A stretch of DNA of 26,400 nt from an uncultured Sphingobacteriaceae bacterium. Its GTDB lineage: Bacteria > Bacteroidota > Bacteroidia > Sphingobacteriales > Sphingobacteriaceae. Below are positions 1 to 8,532 of the stretch, piece by piece. Location: assembly GCA_946887045.1 (NCBI GenBank), contig CAMPKC010000062.1, positions 1 to 26,400 of the forward strand, in the 5' to 3' direction. The notes beneath the pieces were generated by a model that ran no database searches, was not told where the DNA came from, and was given only the letters and a program-made list of their open reading frames with translations. Both the position numbers and the translations under genes were made by a program. The first letter of the stretch is position 1; each line of letters begins with the position of its first letter.

Positions 1-1
1 T

Positions 2-52
2 GCTCAGCATCCTTTTGAAATTAACGACAGCTCGGTGCAGATGTATAAGTAA
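2..52 (+). CDS. C-terminal end of an unidentified upstream gene (partial)
   Basis: An open frame enters from the left edge and encodes the last 16 residues of a protein, ending in SSVQMYK and a TAA stop at 50-52. The frame lies on the same strand as the following glycosidase genes, and the GH95 start codon is 66 bases downstream, so it is probably an earlier member of the same operon. Sixteen residues are too few to assign a family. The placement next to exo-glycosidases makes another exported carbohydrate-active enzyme likely, but that is inference only. Confidence 0.5.
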   Translation, partial: AQHPFEINDSSVQMYK

Positions 53-118
53 TTGTCGGGTCAGACTTTATTAATGCTCAGAAATTATCAGTTGCTTTAT
101 TTCTCTTTCAAACAGAAT

Positions 119-2536
119 ATGCACTTACAGCTAAAATTTTTATTTCTCCTTTTATTAACAAGCTCAGGTCTTTTTGCGCAGCAAAAAGACCATTTGCTAT
201 GGTACAGTAAACCTGCAAAAGATTGGAACGAAGCTTTGCCTATCGGCAATGGCCGTTTAGGAGCAATGATTTTTGGCCGGCCTGCGGAAGAGTTGATTCA
301 GTTGAACGAAGAAACCTTGTGGACCGGCGGTCCCGTTAATCTCAATCCGAACCCTGATGCCCCTAAATATCTGGCGCCGGTAAGAAGTGCTTTATTTAGC
401 GACTCGATTGCTAAAGCTGTTCAGTTACTTCGCAAAATGCAAGGCCCTAACACCGAAATGTACCAGCCTTTGGGCGATATTATTATCCGCCAGAAATATG
501 CCGGCGAGCCTGAAAATTATCGTCGGGATCTGGATATAAGCACTGCAATTGCAAGTACATCATTTACCGCTGGCGGAGTACATTATGCCAGGAAAATGTT
601 TTCAACCGCGGTAGATCAGGTGATGATATTAAGATTGAGTGCAAGTAAAAAAGGTGCATTGAATTTTAGCGTCAAAAATCACCACGAGCTGGCCCATCAA
701 AGTTTTGTGAACGATCAAAAAGAGTTGGTGCTTCGCGGTAAGGCAAGGATCACGAATGACGAAAGAAGAAATCCCAAGCCGATAATTTTTAAGGATGATA
801 GAAACGAAGATGGAATGCGCTTTGAATGGAGGGTTAAAGTTATCAGCAACGATGGGATACTTACAACAGATAGTTTATTAAATATCAGTAATGCTTCGGA
901 CGTCATTCTGATGATTTCTGCCGCCACCAGTTATAATGGGTTTGATAAGTTTCCTGATAAAGATGGAAAAGACGAAAGGGCAGAAGTGCAACGGTATATC
1001 ACAGCCGCCTTAACGAAGAGTTATAACCAGATAAAGGCGAATCATATTCAGGATTATTCTAAGTTTTTTAACCGCCTGACCCTTTCTGTGACCAGTTTGC
1101 CGGTTCCAGATCTTCCTACAGACGAGCGTCTGAAATTATACAAAGCCGGTTCTCCGGATCCAAAGCTCGAAGAGCTGTATTTCAACTTCGGGCGATATCT
1201 TTTAATCTCATCGTCAAGGCCCGGAGGTATTGCTGCAAATTTGCAGGGAATCTGGAATCATTTGATCAGGCCATCCTGGAGAAGTAATTACACGACTAAC
1301 ATAAATGTGCAGATGAACTACTGGCCGACAGAAATGACTAATCTTTCTGAAATGACCGAGCCATTAATCGAGCAAATTAAACGCTGGGCACATAACGGGA
1401 CAGCGACAGCCAAAAATTATTACGATATGAAGGGTTGGGCACTTCATCATAATTCAGATATCTGGGCGCAAACCAATCCAGTTGGCGAGGGTAATGGAGA
1501 TCCCAAATGGGCTAATTGGTCTTTGGGGAGTCCCTGGCTTTCACAGCATCTATACGAGCATTATCGTTTTACATCAGATGAGAAATACCTTAGGGAAGTC
1601 GCTTACCCATTGATGAAAGGCGCTACTGATTTTTGTCTCGACTGGCTGGTAGAAAAGGACGGAAAGCTGGTTACGGCACCATCAACTTCTCCCGAAAACG
1701 TTTATTTACATCCTAACGGATTTAAAGGTACCGTAACTATCGCCTCGGCGATGGATATGGAAATTATCTGGGACCTGTTTACTAACATGATCGAGGCTAG
1801 TAAAATTTTGGGTATCGATAAAGATTACGCTTCGATCCTTGCACAAAAACGCGCAATGCTTAGTCCTTTGAAGATTGGTAAAAAAGGAAACCTCGTAGAG
1901 TGGTTCGGTGATTGGGAGGACGAAGATCCTAAACACCGGCATGTTTCTCATTTATTTGGATTGCATCCCGGAAGGCAAATTTCTCCCTTTATTGATCAGA
2001 AATACGCTGACGCCAGCCGTAAAACATTGGAAATTCGCGGAGACGAAGGGACAGGATGGAGCAAAGCCTGGAAAATCAACTTTTGGGCCCGCCTGCTAGA
2101 CGGCGATCACGCTTATAAAGTTTACCAGGAATTATTGAAAGGCTCAACATTAAATAACCTTTTCGATACGCATCCTCCCTTTCAGATTGATGGCAATTTT
2201 GGAGGAACTTCCGGTATCGGAGAAATGCTTCTTCAGAGTCATTTGGACGCCGTTCAATTATTGCCTGCACTCCCATCGGCTTGGAAAGATGGGCATGTAA
2301 CCGGCATGGTTGCACGTGGAGCTTTCGAAGTCGACATGTTTTGGAAAGACGGTAAACTGACCAGGGCATTTATTACCTCCAAGGATGGAAATCCAATCAA
2401 ACTTCGCACAGATCAAAAGCTTCTGATTAAGGGCGTAAATGCGAAGCGCTCAACAACGAAATTATATAATGACACGTATTTCATAACGTCTTTTAAAACG
2501 AAAGCCGGAAAGAAATACGAACTAATAACACAATAA
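119..2536 (+). CDS. GH95 exported alpha-L-fucosidase / alpha-L-galactosidase
   Basis: This GH95 inverting exo-glycosidase would remove terminal alpha-L-fucose or alpha-L-galactose in the periplasm. Numbering from the ATG at 119 gives 805 residues, typical for the family. That start is chosen because it opens directly on a signal peptide (hydrophobic FLFLLLL, cleavage near GLFAQ); the same frame opens earlier at a TTG (53), which would add 22 non-signal residues. The N-terminal domain carries [13 protein letters not shown] and [11 protein letters not shown]. The (alpha/alpha)6 barrel has [10 protein letters not shown] (N394 and N396), TSPEN (E526) and FQIDGNFGG (D691). These match the order of the asparagine pair, general-acid glutamate and aspartate known in Bifidobacterium AfcA, so the enzyme looks active. 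Its stop is 3 bases before the acetylesterase gene. Fucosidase and L-galactosidase activity cannot be told apart by eye; L-galactosidase would fit rhamnogalacturonan-II chain A or glucuronoxylan side chains. Confidence 0.92.
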   Translation: MHLQLKFLFLLLLTSSGLFAQQKDHLLWYSKPAKDWNEALPIGNGRLGAMIFGRPAEELIQLNEETLWTGGPVNLNPNPDAPKYLAPVRSALFSDSIAKAVQLLRKMQGPNTEMYQPLGDIIIRQKYAGEPENYRRDLDISTAIASTSFTAGGVHYARKMFSTAVDQVMILRLSASKKGALNFSVKNHHELAHQSFVNDQKELVLRGKARITNDERRNPKPIIFKDDRNEDGMRFEWRVKVISNDGILTTDSLLNISNASDVILMISAATSYNGFDKFPDKDGKDERAEVQRYITAALTKSYNQIKANHIQDYSKFFNRLTLSVTSLPVPDLPTDERLKLYKAGSPDPKLEELYFNFGRYLLISSSRPGGIAANLQGIWNHLIRPSWRSNYTTNINVQMNYWPTEMTNLSEMTEPLIEQIKRWAHNGTATAKNYYDMKGWALHHNSDIWAQTNPVGEGNGDPKWANWSLGSPWLSQHLYEHYRFTSDEKYLREVAYPLMKGATDFCLDWLVEKDGKLVTAPSTSPENVYLHPNGFKGTVTIASAMDMEIIWDLFTNMIEASKILGIDKDYASILAQKRAMLSPLKIGKKGNLVEWFGDWEDEDPKHRHVSHLFGLHPGRQISPFIDQKYADASRKTLEIRGDEGTGWSKAWKINFWARLLDGDHAYKVYQELLKGSTLNNLFDTHPPFQIDGNFGGTSGIGEMLLQSHLDAVQLLPALPSAWKDGHVTGMVARGAFEVDMFWKDGKLTRAFITSKDGNPIKLRTDQKLLIKGVNAKRSTTKLYNDTYFITSFKTKAGKKYELITQ

Positions 2537-2539
2537 AAC

Positions 2540-3835
2540 ATGAAAGGATTTATCCTACTATCGGCAGTATTTTTAGCTTCGTGCTCTGCTCAGAAACCTG
2601 TATCAGGATCAAATGCATTCAAATTCGACTTTGGTACAGATAAAGCCGCCAAAGGATTTACCGCTGTTACTCCTCAAACTATTTACTCTCCTGAAAAGGG
2701 ATATGGTTTCGATTTTGGAAGCAATCCTCAGGTTATTGATCGTGGGGGCGATATGCTGAAAGGTGATTTCATAAAGTCAGAGAAGCCATTTTATTTTTCT
2801 GTGAAAGTACCTGAGGGCAATTATAAAGTAACATTAACACTTGGCGATGCTGAGGGAAATACCACCACTACAGTAAAGGCTGAGTCACGCCGACTGATGC
2901 TTGAAAATGTAAAAACCGAAGCCGGGAAATTCAGAACGGAAACGTTTATTGTGCATGTTAAAGATCGTAAAATAGACGCAGACAGACAGGTTGCCTTAAA
3001 ACCCAGAGAGCTTACCAAGCTCGACTGGGATGATAAGCTCACTCTCGAGTTCGATCTTCAAACAGCTGTAAGTGCAGTAGAAATTGAAAAGGTTGATGAC
3101 CAGGTTACGGTTTTTCTGGCTGGAAACTCTACTGTTGTAAACCAGGATGAAGAGCCATGGGCATCATGGGGACAAATGATCACGCGTTTCTTTAAACCGG
3201 GTGTAGCTGTTTCAAATCATGCTGAATCTGGCTTGTCTTTAGGTAGTTTTATTGGTAGTAGACGACTGGAAAAAATACTCAGTATTATGAAACCCGGCGA
3301 CTACTTATTTGTGGAGTTCGGCCATAATGATGAAAAGGAAAAAGGACCTAATGACGGACCTTATAAATCCTATAGTGAAAGACTCCGCAAGTTCGCAACA
3401 GAGGTTAAAGCTAAAGGTGGTCATATGGTTATTGTTACACCAACAGCGCGTCGCCGCTTTGGGGATGATGGGAAAATGGAAGACACGCACGGTGATTATC
3501 CGGACGCGGCGAGAAAAGTGGCGCAGGAATTTAACGTTCCATTAATAGATCTCACCGTTTTAACTACCCAGATGTTTGAAGCTATGGGACCCGAAGGTTC
3601 AAAAAATGCATTCGTAATTTATCCCGAACAGAACCTGAACGACAACACCCACTTCAATCCTTACGGTGCTTACGAGATCGCAAAAATTATTGCCCAATCG
3701 ATTAAGGGTAAAAATCTGGGAATAGCAAAGTATGTTAATATGCCACCTTTCAATCCTGCAAAGCCAGACTCTTTTGAATCGTTTAACTGGCCCCCCAGTC
3801 CGAAGGCAAGTGTGGTGAAACCAGACGGGAATTAG
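2540..3835 (+). CDS. CE12-type rhamnogalacturonan acetylesterase, SGNH lipoprotein
   Basis: Predicted to remove O-acetyl groups from rhamnogalacturonan so that the neighbouring glycosidases can act. The 431-residue protein starts with a short lipoprotein signal (LASC, lipidated Cys near residue 15). The residues after the Cys (SAQKPV) lack acidic ones, so periplasmic rather than surface exposure is likely. Residues about 25-185 form a beta-rich, galactose-binding-like N-terminal module (FKFDFG, GNYKVTLTLGD). The SGNH hydrolase domain follows: GNSTVV with nucleophile S197, GHND with N263, and DNTHFNP with D368 and H371, so the catalytic set is complete. Block I reads GNS rather than the textbook GDS, a variant I recall from other Bacteroidota members of this family. 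It is packed 3 bases after GH95 and 3 bases before GH28, so it is almost certainly co-transcribed with both. Confidence 0.88.
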   Translation: MKGFILLSAVFLASCSAQKPVSGSNAFKFDFGTDKAAKGFTAVTPQTIYSPEKGYGFDFGSNPQVIDRGGDMLKGDFIKSEKPFYFSVKVPEGNYKVTLTLGDAEGNTTTTVKAESRRLMLENVKTEAGKFRTETFIVHVKDRKIDADRQVALKPRELTKLDWDDKLTLEFDLQTAVSAVEIEKVDDQVTVFLAGNSTVVNQDEEPWASWGQMITRFFKPGVAVSNHAESGLSLGSFIGSRRLEKILSIMKPGDYLFVEFGHNDEKEKGPNDGPYKSYSERLRKFATEVKAKGGHMVIVTPTARRRFGDDGKMEDTHGDYPDAARKVAQEFNVPLIDLTVLTTQMFEAMGPEGSKNAFVIYPEQNLNDNTHFNPYGAYEIAKIIAQSIKGKNLGIAKYVNMPPFNPAKPDSFESFNWPPSPKASVVKPDGN

Positions 3836-3838
3836 TCG

Positions 3839-5374
3839 ATGAAAAGCTTAAAACTCTTACTTCTGATTGCTTTTTTGGCGAATACAAATGCAGTTTGGGC
3901 AATAACATATGATGTCAAAGCTTTTGGTGCAACCGGAAACGGGACAACCTTAGATTCTGATGCGATTAACAAAGCGATAAATTCGGCTGCCAAAGCGGGT
4001 GGCGGCACAGTTAATTTCCCCGCGGGAACCTATCTGAGCTATTCTATCCGTCTGAAAAGTAATATCACTCTTTACCTTGAGCAGGGAGCCACGATTTTGG
4101 CCGCTGCACCTGTGGGCGATGTTGGCTATGATGCTCCTGAACCAAATGAATGGGGCGACAAGTTGCAATACCAGGATTTTGGACACAGCCATTGGCGCAA
4201 CAGCTTGATATGGGGCGAGAACCTTGAGAATATATCAATTCTTGGTCCGGGAACCATTTATGGGAAAGGTTTGACTCGGGGCGGACCCTACAGAGCCCCA
4301 TTTGGAAACAAAGCAATCTCTCTTAAATTATGTAAGAACGTCATCCTTAAAGATTTCACTATTCTATACGGAGGGCATTTTGGCGTCCTGGCAACAGGAG
4401 TAGATAATCTTACAATTGATAATCTGAAAATGGACACCAACCGAGACGGTATGGATATCGATTGCTGTCGGAATGTTCGGATCTCGAATTGTACAGTCAA
4501 TTCTCCATGGGATGACGCGATTTGTCTCAAAAGTTCTTATGCCTTAGGATTTGCACGGGCAACAGAAAATGTAACGATCACGAACTGCCAGGTCACCGGC
4601 TTCGACAGAGGAACTTTTATAAACGGAACTTATAAGCGCGATGAATACAAACTGGTTCCTGATAAAGAGGGGCCAACCGGAAGGATTAAATTCGGTACTG
4701 AATCAAATGGCGGTTTCAAAAATATTACCATTTCAAATTGTGTATTTGAATTTTGCCGCGGTTTAGCCTTAGAAACTGTAGACGGTGGTTTGCTGGAGGA
4801 TATTTCTATTAGTAATATCACCATGCGTGACATCGTAAATTCGCCAATATTTCTGCGTTTGGGCGGCCGTATGCGTGGACCCGAAGGTGTGCCGATAGGA
4901 AAGTTAAGGAGAGTTAACATCAGTAATCTGGTGGTTTATAATGCCGACTCGCATTTCTCATCATTGATCAGCGGACTCCCGGGGAACGATATCGAGGATG
5001 TGAAACTAAGCAACATCCGGATATTTTACAGACCCATAGATTCTGCGGAATCGAAGATTCAAAAAATTGTTCCCGAGCATGAAAAAGCCTATCCAGAGCC
5101 TGAAAAGTTTGGTGTAATGCCTTCTTATGGCTTTTATATCCGCCATGCGAAAAACTTTGAGCTGAATAATGTGGAGGTAAGTTTTTTAGGCAAAGAAACC
5201 AGGCCGGCATTTATGCTGATTGACGTGAAAGGGATTCAATTAAATAACGTGAGAGCGCAGAAAGCAGGAAATGCTCCGGTTTTGGTGTTGAAAGATGTGT
5301 CAGGCTTTGAGTCGCGGGGCGGTAATATGCTGAAGGATACAAGGTTGAAATCGTTTAAGGACAGGGATTTTTAG
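3839..5374 (+). CDS. GH28 pectin-active hydrolase with altered subsite motif
   Basis: A right-handed parallel beta-helix glycosidase of 511 residues, expected to cleave alpha-galacturonosyl linkages of pectin. A type I signal peptide ends near AVWA (about residue 22). It is followed by the family opening YDVKAFGATGNG and a pectate_lyase_3-like first coil (GGGTVNFPAGTY). The catalytic aspartates are visible in NRDGMDID (D203, D206, D208) and DDAICLK (D225, D226). Where typical polygalacturonases carry GHG and then RIK, this protein has FGTESNGG and then CRGLALET, so the basic RIK pair that holds the galacturonate carboxylate is missing. That points to a different +1 subsite, perhaps rhamnogalacturonan hydrolase or an exo-acting galacturonidase rather than a homogalacturonan endo-enzyme (inference). 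It starts 3 bases after the acetylesterase stop; 78 bases separate it from GH106. Confidence 0.88.
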   Translation: MKSLKLLLLIAFLANTNAVWAITYDVKAFGATGNGTTLDSDAINKAINSAAKAGGGTVNFPAGTYLSYSIRLKSNITLYLEQGATILAAAPVGDVGYDAPEPNEWGDKLQYQDFGHSHWRNSLIWGENLENISILGPGTIYGKGLTRGGPYRAPFGNKAISLKLCKNVILKDFTILYGGHFGVLATGVDNLTIDNLKMDTNRDGMDIDCCRNVRISNCTVNSPWDDAICLKSSYALGFARATENVTITNCQVTGFDRGTFINGTYKRDEYKLVPDKEGPTGRIKFGTESNGGFKNITISNCVFEFCRGLALETVDGGLLEDISISNITMRDIVNSPIFLRLGGRMRGPEGVPIGKLRRVNISNLVVYNADSHFSSLISGLPGNDIEDVKLSNIRIFYRPIDSAESKIQKIVPEHEKAYPEPEKFGVMPSYGFYIRHAKNFELNNVEVSFLGKETRPAFMLIDVKGIQLNNVRAQKAGNAPVLVLKDVSGFESRGGNMLKDTRLKSFKDRDF

Positions 5375-5452
5375 GAGATGATGGTGAGACGCCGGGCGAT
5401 GTGGAATATGGCGTCGAATTGGTAAAATATTGAGTATTAACAGACACCTGAA

Positions 5453-8290
5453 ATGAATTATAGAATTACACTTACTTCCATCTTTATCGCTGCTACGCTT
5501 GGAGCATCATCTCAAACTGCTCCTCAATGGCCCGAAATTACCCGGCAAAATAAGCCATGGACCCGCTGGTGGTGGGAAGGCAGTGCTGTGAACGAAAAAG
5601 ACCTGAGCTGGATTATGGAAGAATACCATAAGGCAGGCTTGGGAGGCTTAGAAATAACGCCAATCTACGGTGTAAAAGGATACGAAAAGCAATTCATAGA
5701 TTTCCTTTCGCCGAAATGGCTCGGAATGCTTAATCATACATTAAAAGAAGGAAAGCGCTTAAATTTAGGAATAGATATGGCCCAGGCATCAGGCTGGCCC
5801 TTTGGTGGCCCCTGGGTTACAAATGACGATGCCAGCAAATACGTCGCATATAAAACCTACTCATTAAAACCGGGCGAAAAACTAACGGAGCCGGTTCAGT
5901 ACATGCAGCCTGCTTTGGTTCGTACCGTAGGCGAGCGAATCGATATTTCCAGACTAAAGGAGCCAATTGCGTCAAATCCAAATTTGCAATTACATGCCTT
6001 TGATCAGGTACGATTCCCCAAACCATTGCCTTTACAGGCTTTAATGGCTTATTCTGACAAGGGACAAATAATAGATTTAACAAAAAAGGTAAACTCATCA
6101 GGTAATTTAAACTGGACAGCACCTGCCGGGAACTGGACCCTTTATGCCGTTTTTGAAGGATGGCATGGAAAAATGGTGGAGCGGGCTGGTCCCGGTGGTG
6201 AGGGCTATGCGATCGATCACTTTTCTAAAACTGCGACCGATAACTACCTGAAGCATTTTGATCAGGCCTTTAAAAAGACGGATCTTTCGGGCTTAAGAGG
6301 ATTTTTTAACGATTCTTATGAAGTTGATGATGCGCAGGGCGAGGCAAACTGGACCCCACGTTTTTTTGAAGAGTTTAGAACACGAAGAGGTTACGATTTA
6401 AAGAATCATCTCCCGGCTTTATTCGGAAAGACTGCCGATGAAAAACACAGACGTGTACTGACCGACTACAGGGAAACTATTTCGGATTTACTTCTTGAAA
6501 ATTATACCAAAACGTGGCACAATTGGGCCAGGACTCATGGAAAGATTATCCGTAACCAGGCTCATGGTTCTCCAGCTAATATTTTGGATTTATACGCCGC
6601 CACAGATATCCCGGAAACGGAAGGAAGCGATGTTATTCGTTTGAAGTTTGCATCTTCTGCAGCTCATGTTACCGGAAAATTGCTTACTTCATCCGAGTCC
6701 GCTACCTGGGAGAATGAACATTTTCTCTCAAAACTTGGTGATATTAAAAAAGCCATGGATCTGTTTCTTCTAGGCGGAATTAATCACACGTTTTATCATG
6801 GATCGAATTATACACCTCAAAATGAAGCTTGGCCCGGATGGCTTTTTTATGCGGCGGTTCATTTTACACCCAACAACACTTTTTGGAGAGATTTTGGGAA
6901 GCTAAATAATTACGTAGCCCATGTTCAATCGTTTATGCAAAAAGGCAAACCTGATAATGATGTATTGCTTTATCTGCCTATTTACGATACCTACGCCACA
7001 CCGGGAAGAGCACTTCTTCAGCATTTTGATGGAATAGATCATGGTTTTAAAGGCACCAGTCTTGAAGAAAGCGCTCGTTTTTTATATGCGCAGGGCCATA
7101 GTTTTGATTTTATTTCGGATGCCCAGATTTTAAACACATCTGTCGCAAATGGATTTATTCAAACAGGAGGCATTGCATATAAAACGATCGTGGTGCCGCA
7201 GACGAAGTTTATGCCCCTCACCACATTTCAGAAATTAGTGTCGCTGGCACAAAACGGAGCTACGGTTGTGTTTTATAAAAATACCCCTGCCGATGTTCCC
7301 GGGCTGGGAAATTTAGAGCAGAAGCAGGCGGAATTTAAACAACTCATTTCCGGCCTGAATTTTTCATCTCTAAATGGAACAAAAAAAGCAGTTTTAGGAA
7401 AGGGAAGTTTCTTAATTGCGGATGATCTGGATAAAACTCTAAGTTCTATAAACATCATGCGCGAAAGCATGGTTGACAAAGGCTTACAGGTCATTCGCCG
7501 AAAATCCGATAATGGTTATTATTATTTCATTGTAAATCATAGTGATAATGACATCAACGGCTGGGTGCCGGTGAAGAATGACGCTGCCTCGGTGGCTTTA
7601 TTTAATCCAATGACGGAAGAGACAGGTTATGGAAGTATCCGAAAGGGAACGAATAAAACGGATGTTTATCTTCAGCTAGCCAAAGGCGAAAGTATGATTC
7701 TTGAATTGTCGGATACCTCAGTAACAGGACCTAATTATGCCTATACTGTGCCTGCCGGCGAGGCAACATCGATCTCGGGGAAATGGAAAGTGATGTTTTT
7801 AAATGGCGGACCGACCTTACCGGCTGCGGTAAATGTTTCTAAATTGGAGTCGTGGACAAACTTCAGTTCGGAAGGACTGAAGGATTTCTCGGGTACAGCC
7901 AGCTACACCACTACATTCAGGAAGCCAAAAGTTAAAGCAAAAACCTTGATGTTAAACCTGGGAGAAGTGCAGGAGAGTGCCCGGGTACTGTTAAATGGAA
8001 CTGAGCTTGGCACCGTGATAGGTCCGGTTTATCAGTTAGAAATATCTTCTGATCAGTTAAAACGTTTAAACACTTTGGTGGTTGAAGTCTCTAACTCCAT
8101 GGCGAACAGAGCAGCTTACCTTGACAGAAATGAAATTTACTGGAAGAAATTTTACAACACAAATATGCCTGCAAGATTGGCCGCAAATCGCGGTCCGGAC
8201 GGACTGTTCACTGCCGCTAAATGGCAGCCAAAAGGGTCTGGATTGATCGGTCCGGTTACAATAACGCCAATGATGGAGGTGAAGCCTTGA
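5453..8290 (+). CDS. GH106 exported alpha-L-rhamnosidase
   Basis: Predicted to release terminal alpha-L-rhamnose in the periplasm, by calcium-assisted inversion in characterised relatives. The protein has 945 residues, somewhat shorter than the Bacteroides RG-II rhamnosidase BT0986. A signal peptide ends near GASSQ (about residue 22). The N-terminal catalytic barrel begins with the family-typical WTRWWWEGSAVN and GLGGLEITPIYG, then GIDMAQASGWPFGGPWV. Conserved acidic stretches that could supply metal-binding and catalytic carboxylates are FFNDSYEV (E290), ETEGSD (E388 and E390), and SSESATWENE (E415); I cannot assign the exact pair. GGINHTFYHG closes the barrel. The C-terminal part (about residues 750-940) is beta-rich, with a galactose-binding-like fold (LNLGEVQESARVLLNG, LVVEVSNSMANR). 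It is probably the last gene of the first packed block, since a 242-base repeat-bearing spacer follows. Confidence 0.9.
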   Translation: MNYRITLTSIFIAATLGASSQTAPQWPEITRQNKPWTRWWWEGSAVNEKDLSWIMEEYHKAGLGGLEITPIYGVKGYEKQFIDFLSPKWLGMLNHTLKEGKRLNLGIDMAQASGWPFGGPWVTNDDASKYVAYKTYSLKPGEKLTEPVQYMQPALVRTVGERIDISRLKEPIASNPNLQLHAFDQVRFPKPLPLQALMAYSDKGQIIDLTKKVNSSGNLNWTAPAGNWTLYAVFEGWHGKMVERAGPGGEGYAIDHFSKTATDNYLKHFDQAFKKTDLSGLRGFFNDSYEVDDAQGEANWTPRFFEEFRTRRGYDLKNHLPALFGKTADEKHRRVLTDYRETISDLLLENYTKTWHNWARTHGKIIRNQAHGSPANILDLYAATDIPETEGSDVIRLKFASSAAHVTGKLLTSSESATWENEHFLSKLGDIKKAMDLFLLGGINHTFYHGSNYTPQNEAWPGWLFYAAVHFTPNNTFWRDFGKLNNYVAHVQSFMQKGKPDNDVLLYLPIYDTYATPGRALLQHFDGIDHGFKGTSLEESARFLYAQGHSFDFISDAQILNTSVANGFIQTGGIAYKTIVVPQTKFMPLTTFQKLVSLAQNGATVVFYKNTPADVPGLGNLEQKQAEFKQLISGLNFSSLNGTKKAVLGKGSFLIADDLDKTLSSINIMRESMVDKGLQVIRRKSDNGYYYFIVNHSDNDINGWVPVKNDAASVALFNPMTEETGYGSIRKGTNKTDVYLQLAKGESMILELSDTSVTGPNYAYTVPAGEATSISGKWKVMFLNGGPTLPAAVNVSKLESWTNFSSEGLKDFSGTASYTTTFRKPKVKAKTLMLNLGEVQESARVLLNGTELGTVIGPVYQLEISSDQLKRLNTLVVEVSNSMANRAAYLDRNEIYWKKFYNTNMPARLAANRGPDGLFTAAKWQPKGSGLIGPVTITPMMEVKP

Positions 8291-8460
8291 GGGTTATGGG
8301 TTGGAGGTTGAGAGTTTGCTGAGAAAGGTTTCGGGTTGAAAGTTGCGGGTTGGAGGGTGAAAGGTCAAAGGTGAGGCGAAATAACTTAATAGACATCAAA
8401 TACTCCTCTCCTTTGGGAGAGGGTGCGGCAGGAACGAGCGCAAAGGCGGGTGAGGTTAAG
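8291..8460 (+). repeat. G-rich degenerate repeat spacer between GH106 and GH115
   Basis: The stretch is strongly purine-rich on the + strand and repeats short GGTTG/GGGTTG units (GGGTTGGAGGTTGAG, GGGTTGAAAGTTGC, GGGTTGGAGGGTGAAAGG) in a loose tandem arrangement over roughly 8291-8370. It then passes into a hairpin (8405-8422) and a second G-rich block (GCAAAGGCGGGTGAGG). No open frame of note covers it. From memory, similar GGTTGAAAG-type repeats and CTCTCC/GGAGAG hairpins are scattered between genes in Sphingobacteriaceae and Flavobacteriaceae genomes, so this is probably a dispersed intergenic element. It breaks the otherwise tight gene packing. Confidence 0.5.
8405..8422 (+). other. Perfect 7-bp hairpin in intergenic repeat
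   Basis: CCTCTCC at 8405-8411 and GGAGAGG at 8416-8422 form a perfect stem with a 4-base TTTG loop. No T-run follows on either strand, so it is not a classical intrinsic terminator. It could act in RNA stability, partial termination after GH106, or simply be part of a dispersed repeat element. Confidence 0.45.
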
Positions 8461-8532
8461 CTCTTTATTTGATTACGAATGTGGGTACAGGTTATTTGCG
8501 TCAGGGGATGGGTTGAAATAATTTTAAAAGGA

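Noticed and set aside
53..118. Extended N-terminus of the GH95 protein starting at TTG 53
   Set aside because: The added residues precede a good signal peptide that begins at the ATG at 119, and no ribosome-binding sequence supports the TTG.
715..927. Minus-strand open frames such as this one, and others across the enzyme genes
   Set aside because: They lie entirely inside strongly supported plus-strand genes, have no recognisable domains, and are shadow frames.
3128..3130. GNS instead of GDS read as a catalytic-site loss in the acetylesterase
   Set aside because: The serine and the N/D/H partners are intact, and the GNST form is, as I recall, common in Bacteroidota members.
8405..8422. Hairpin as an intrinsic terminator of GH106
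   Set aside because: No T-run follows the stem on either strand.
8479..8532. Longer GH115 start at ATG 8479
   Set aside because: It adds 18 non-hydrophobic residues ahead of a clear signal peptide; the ATG at 8533 has a nearby AAAAGGA.
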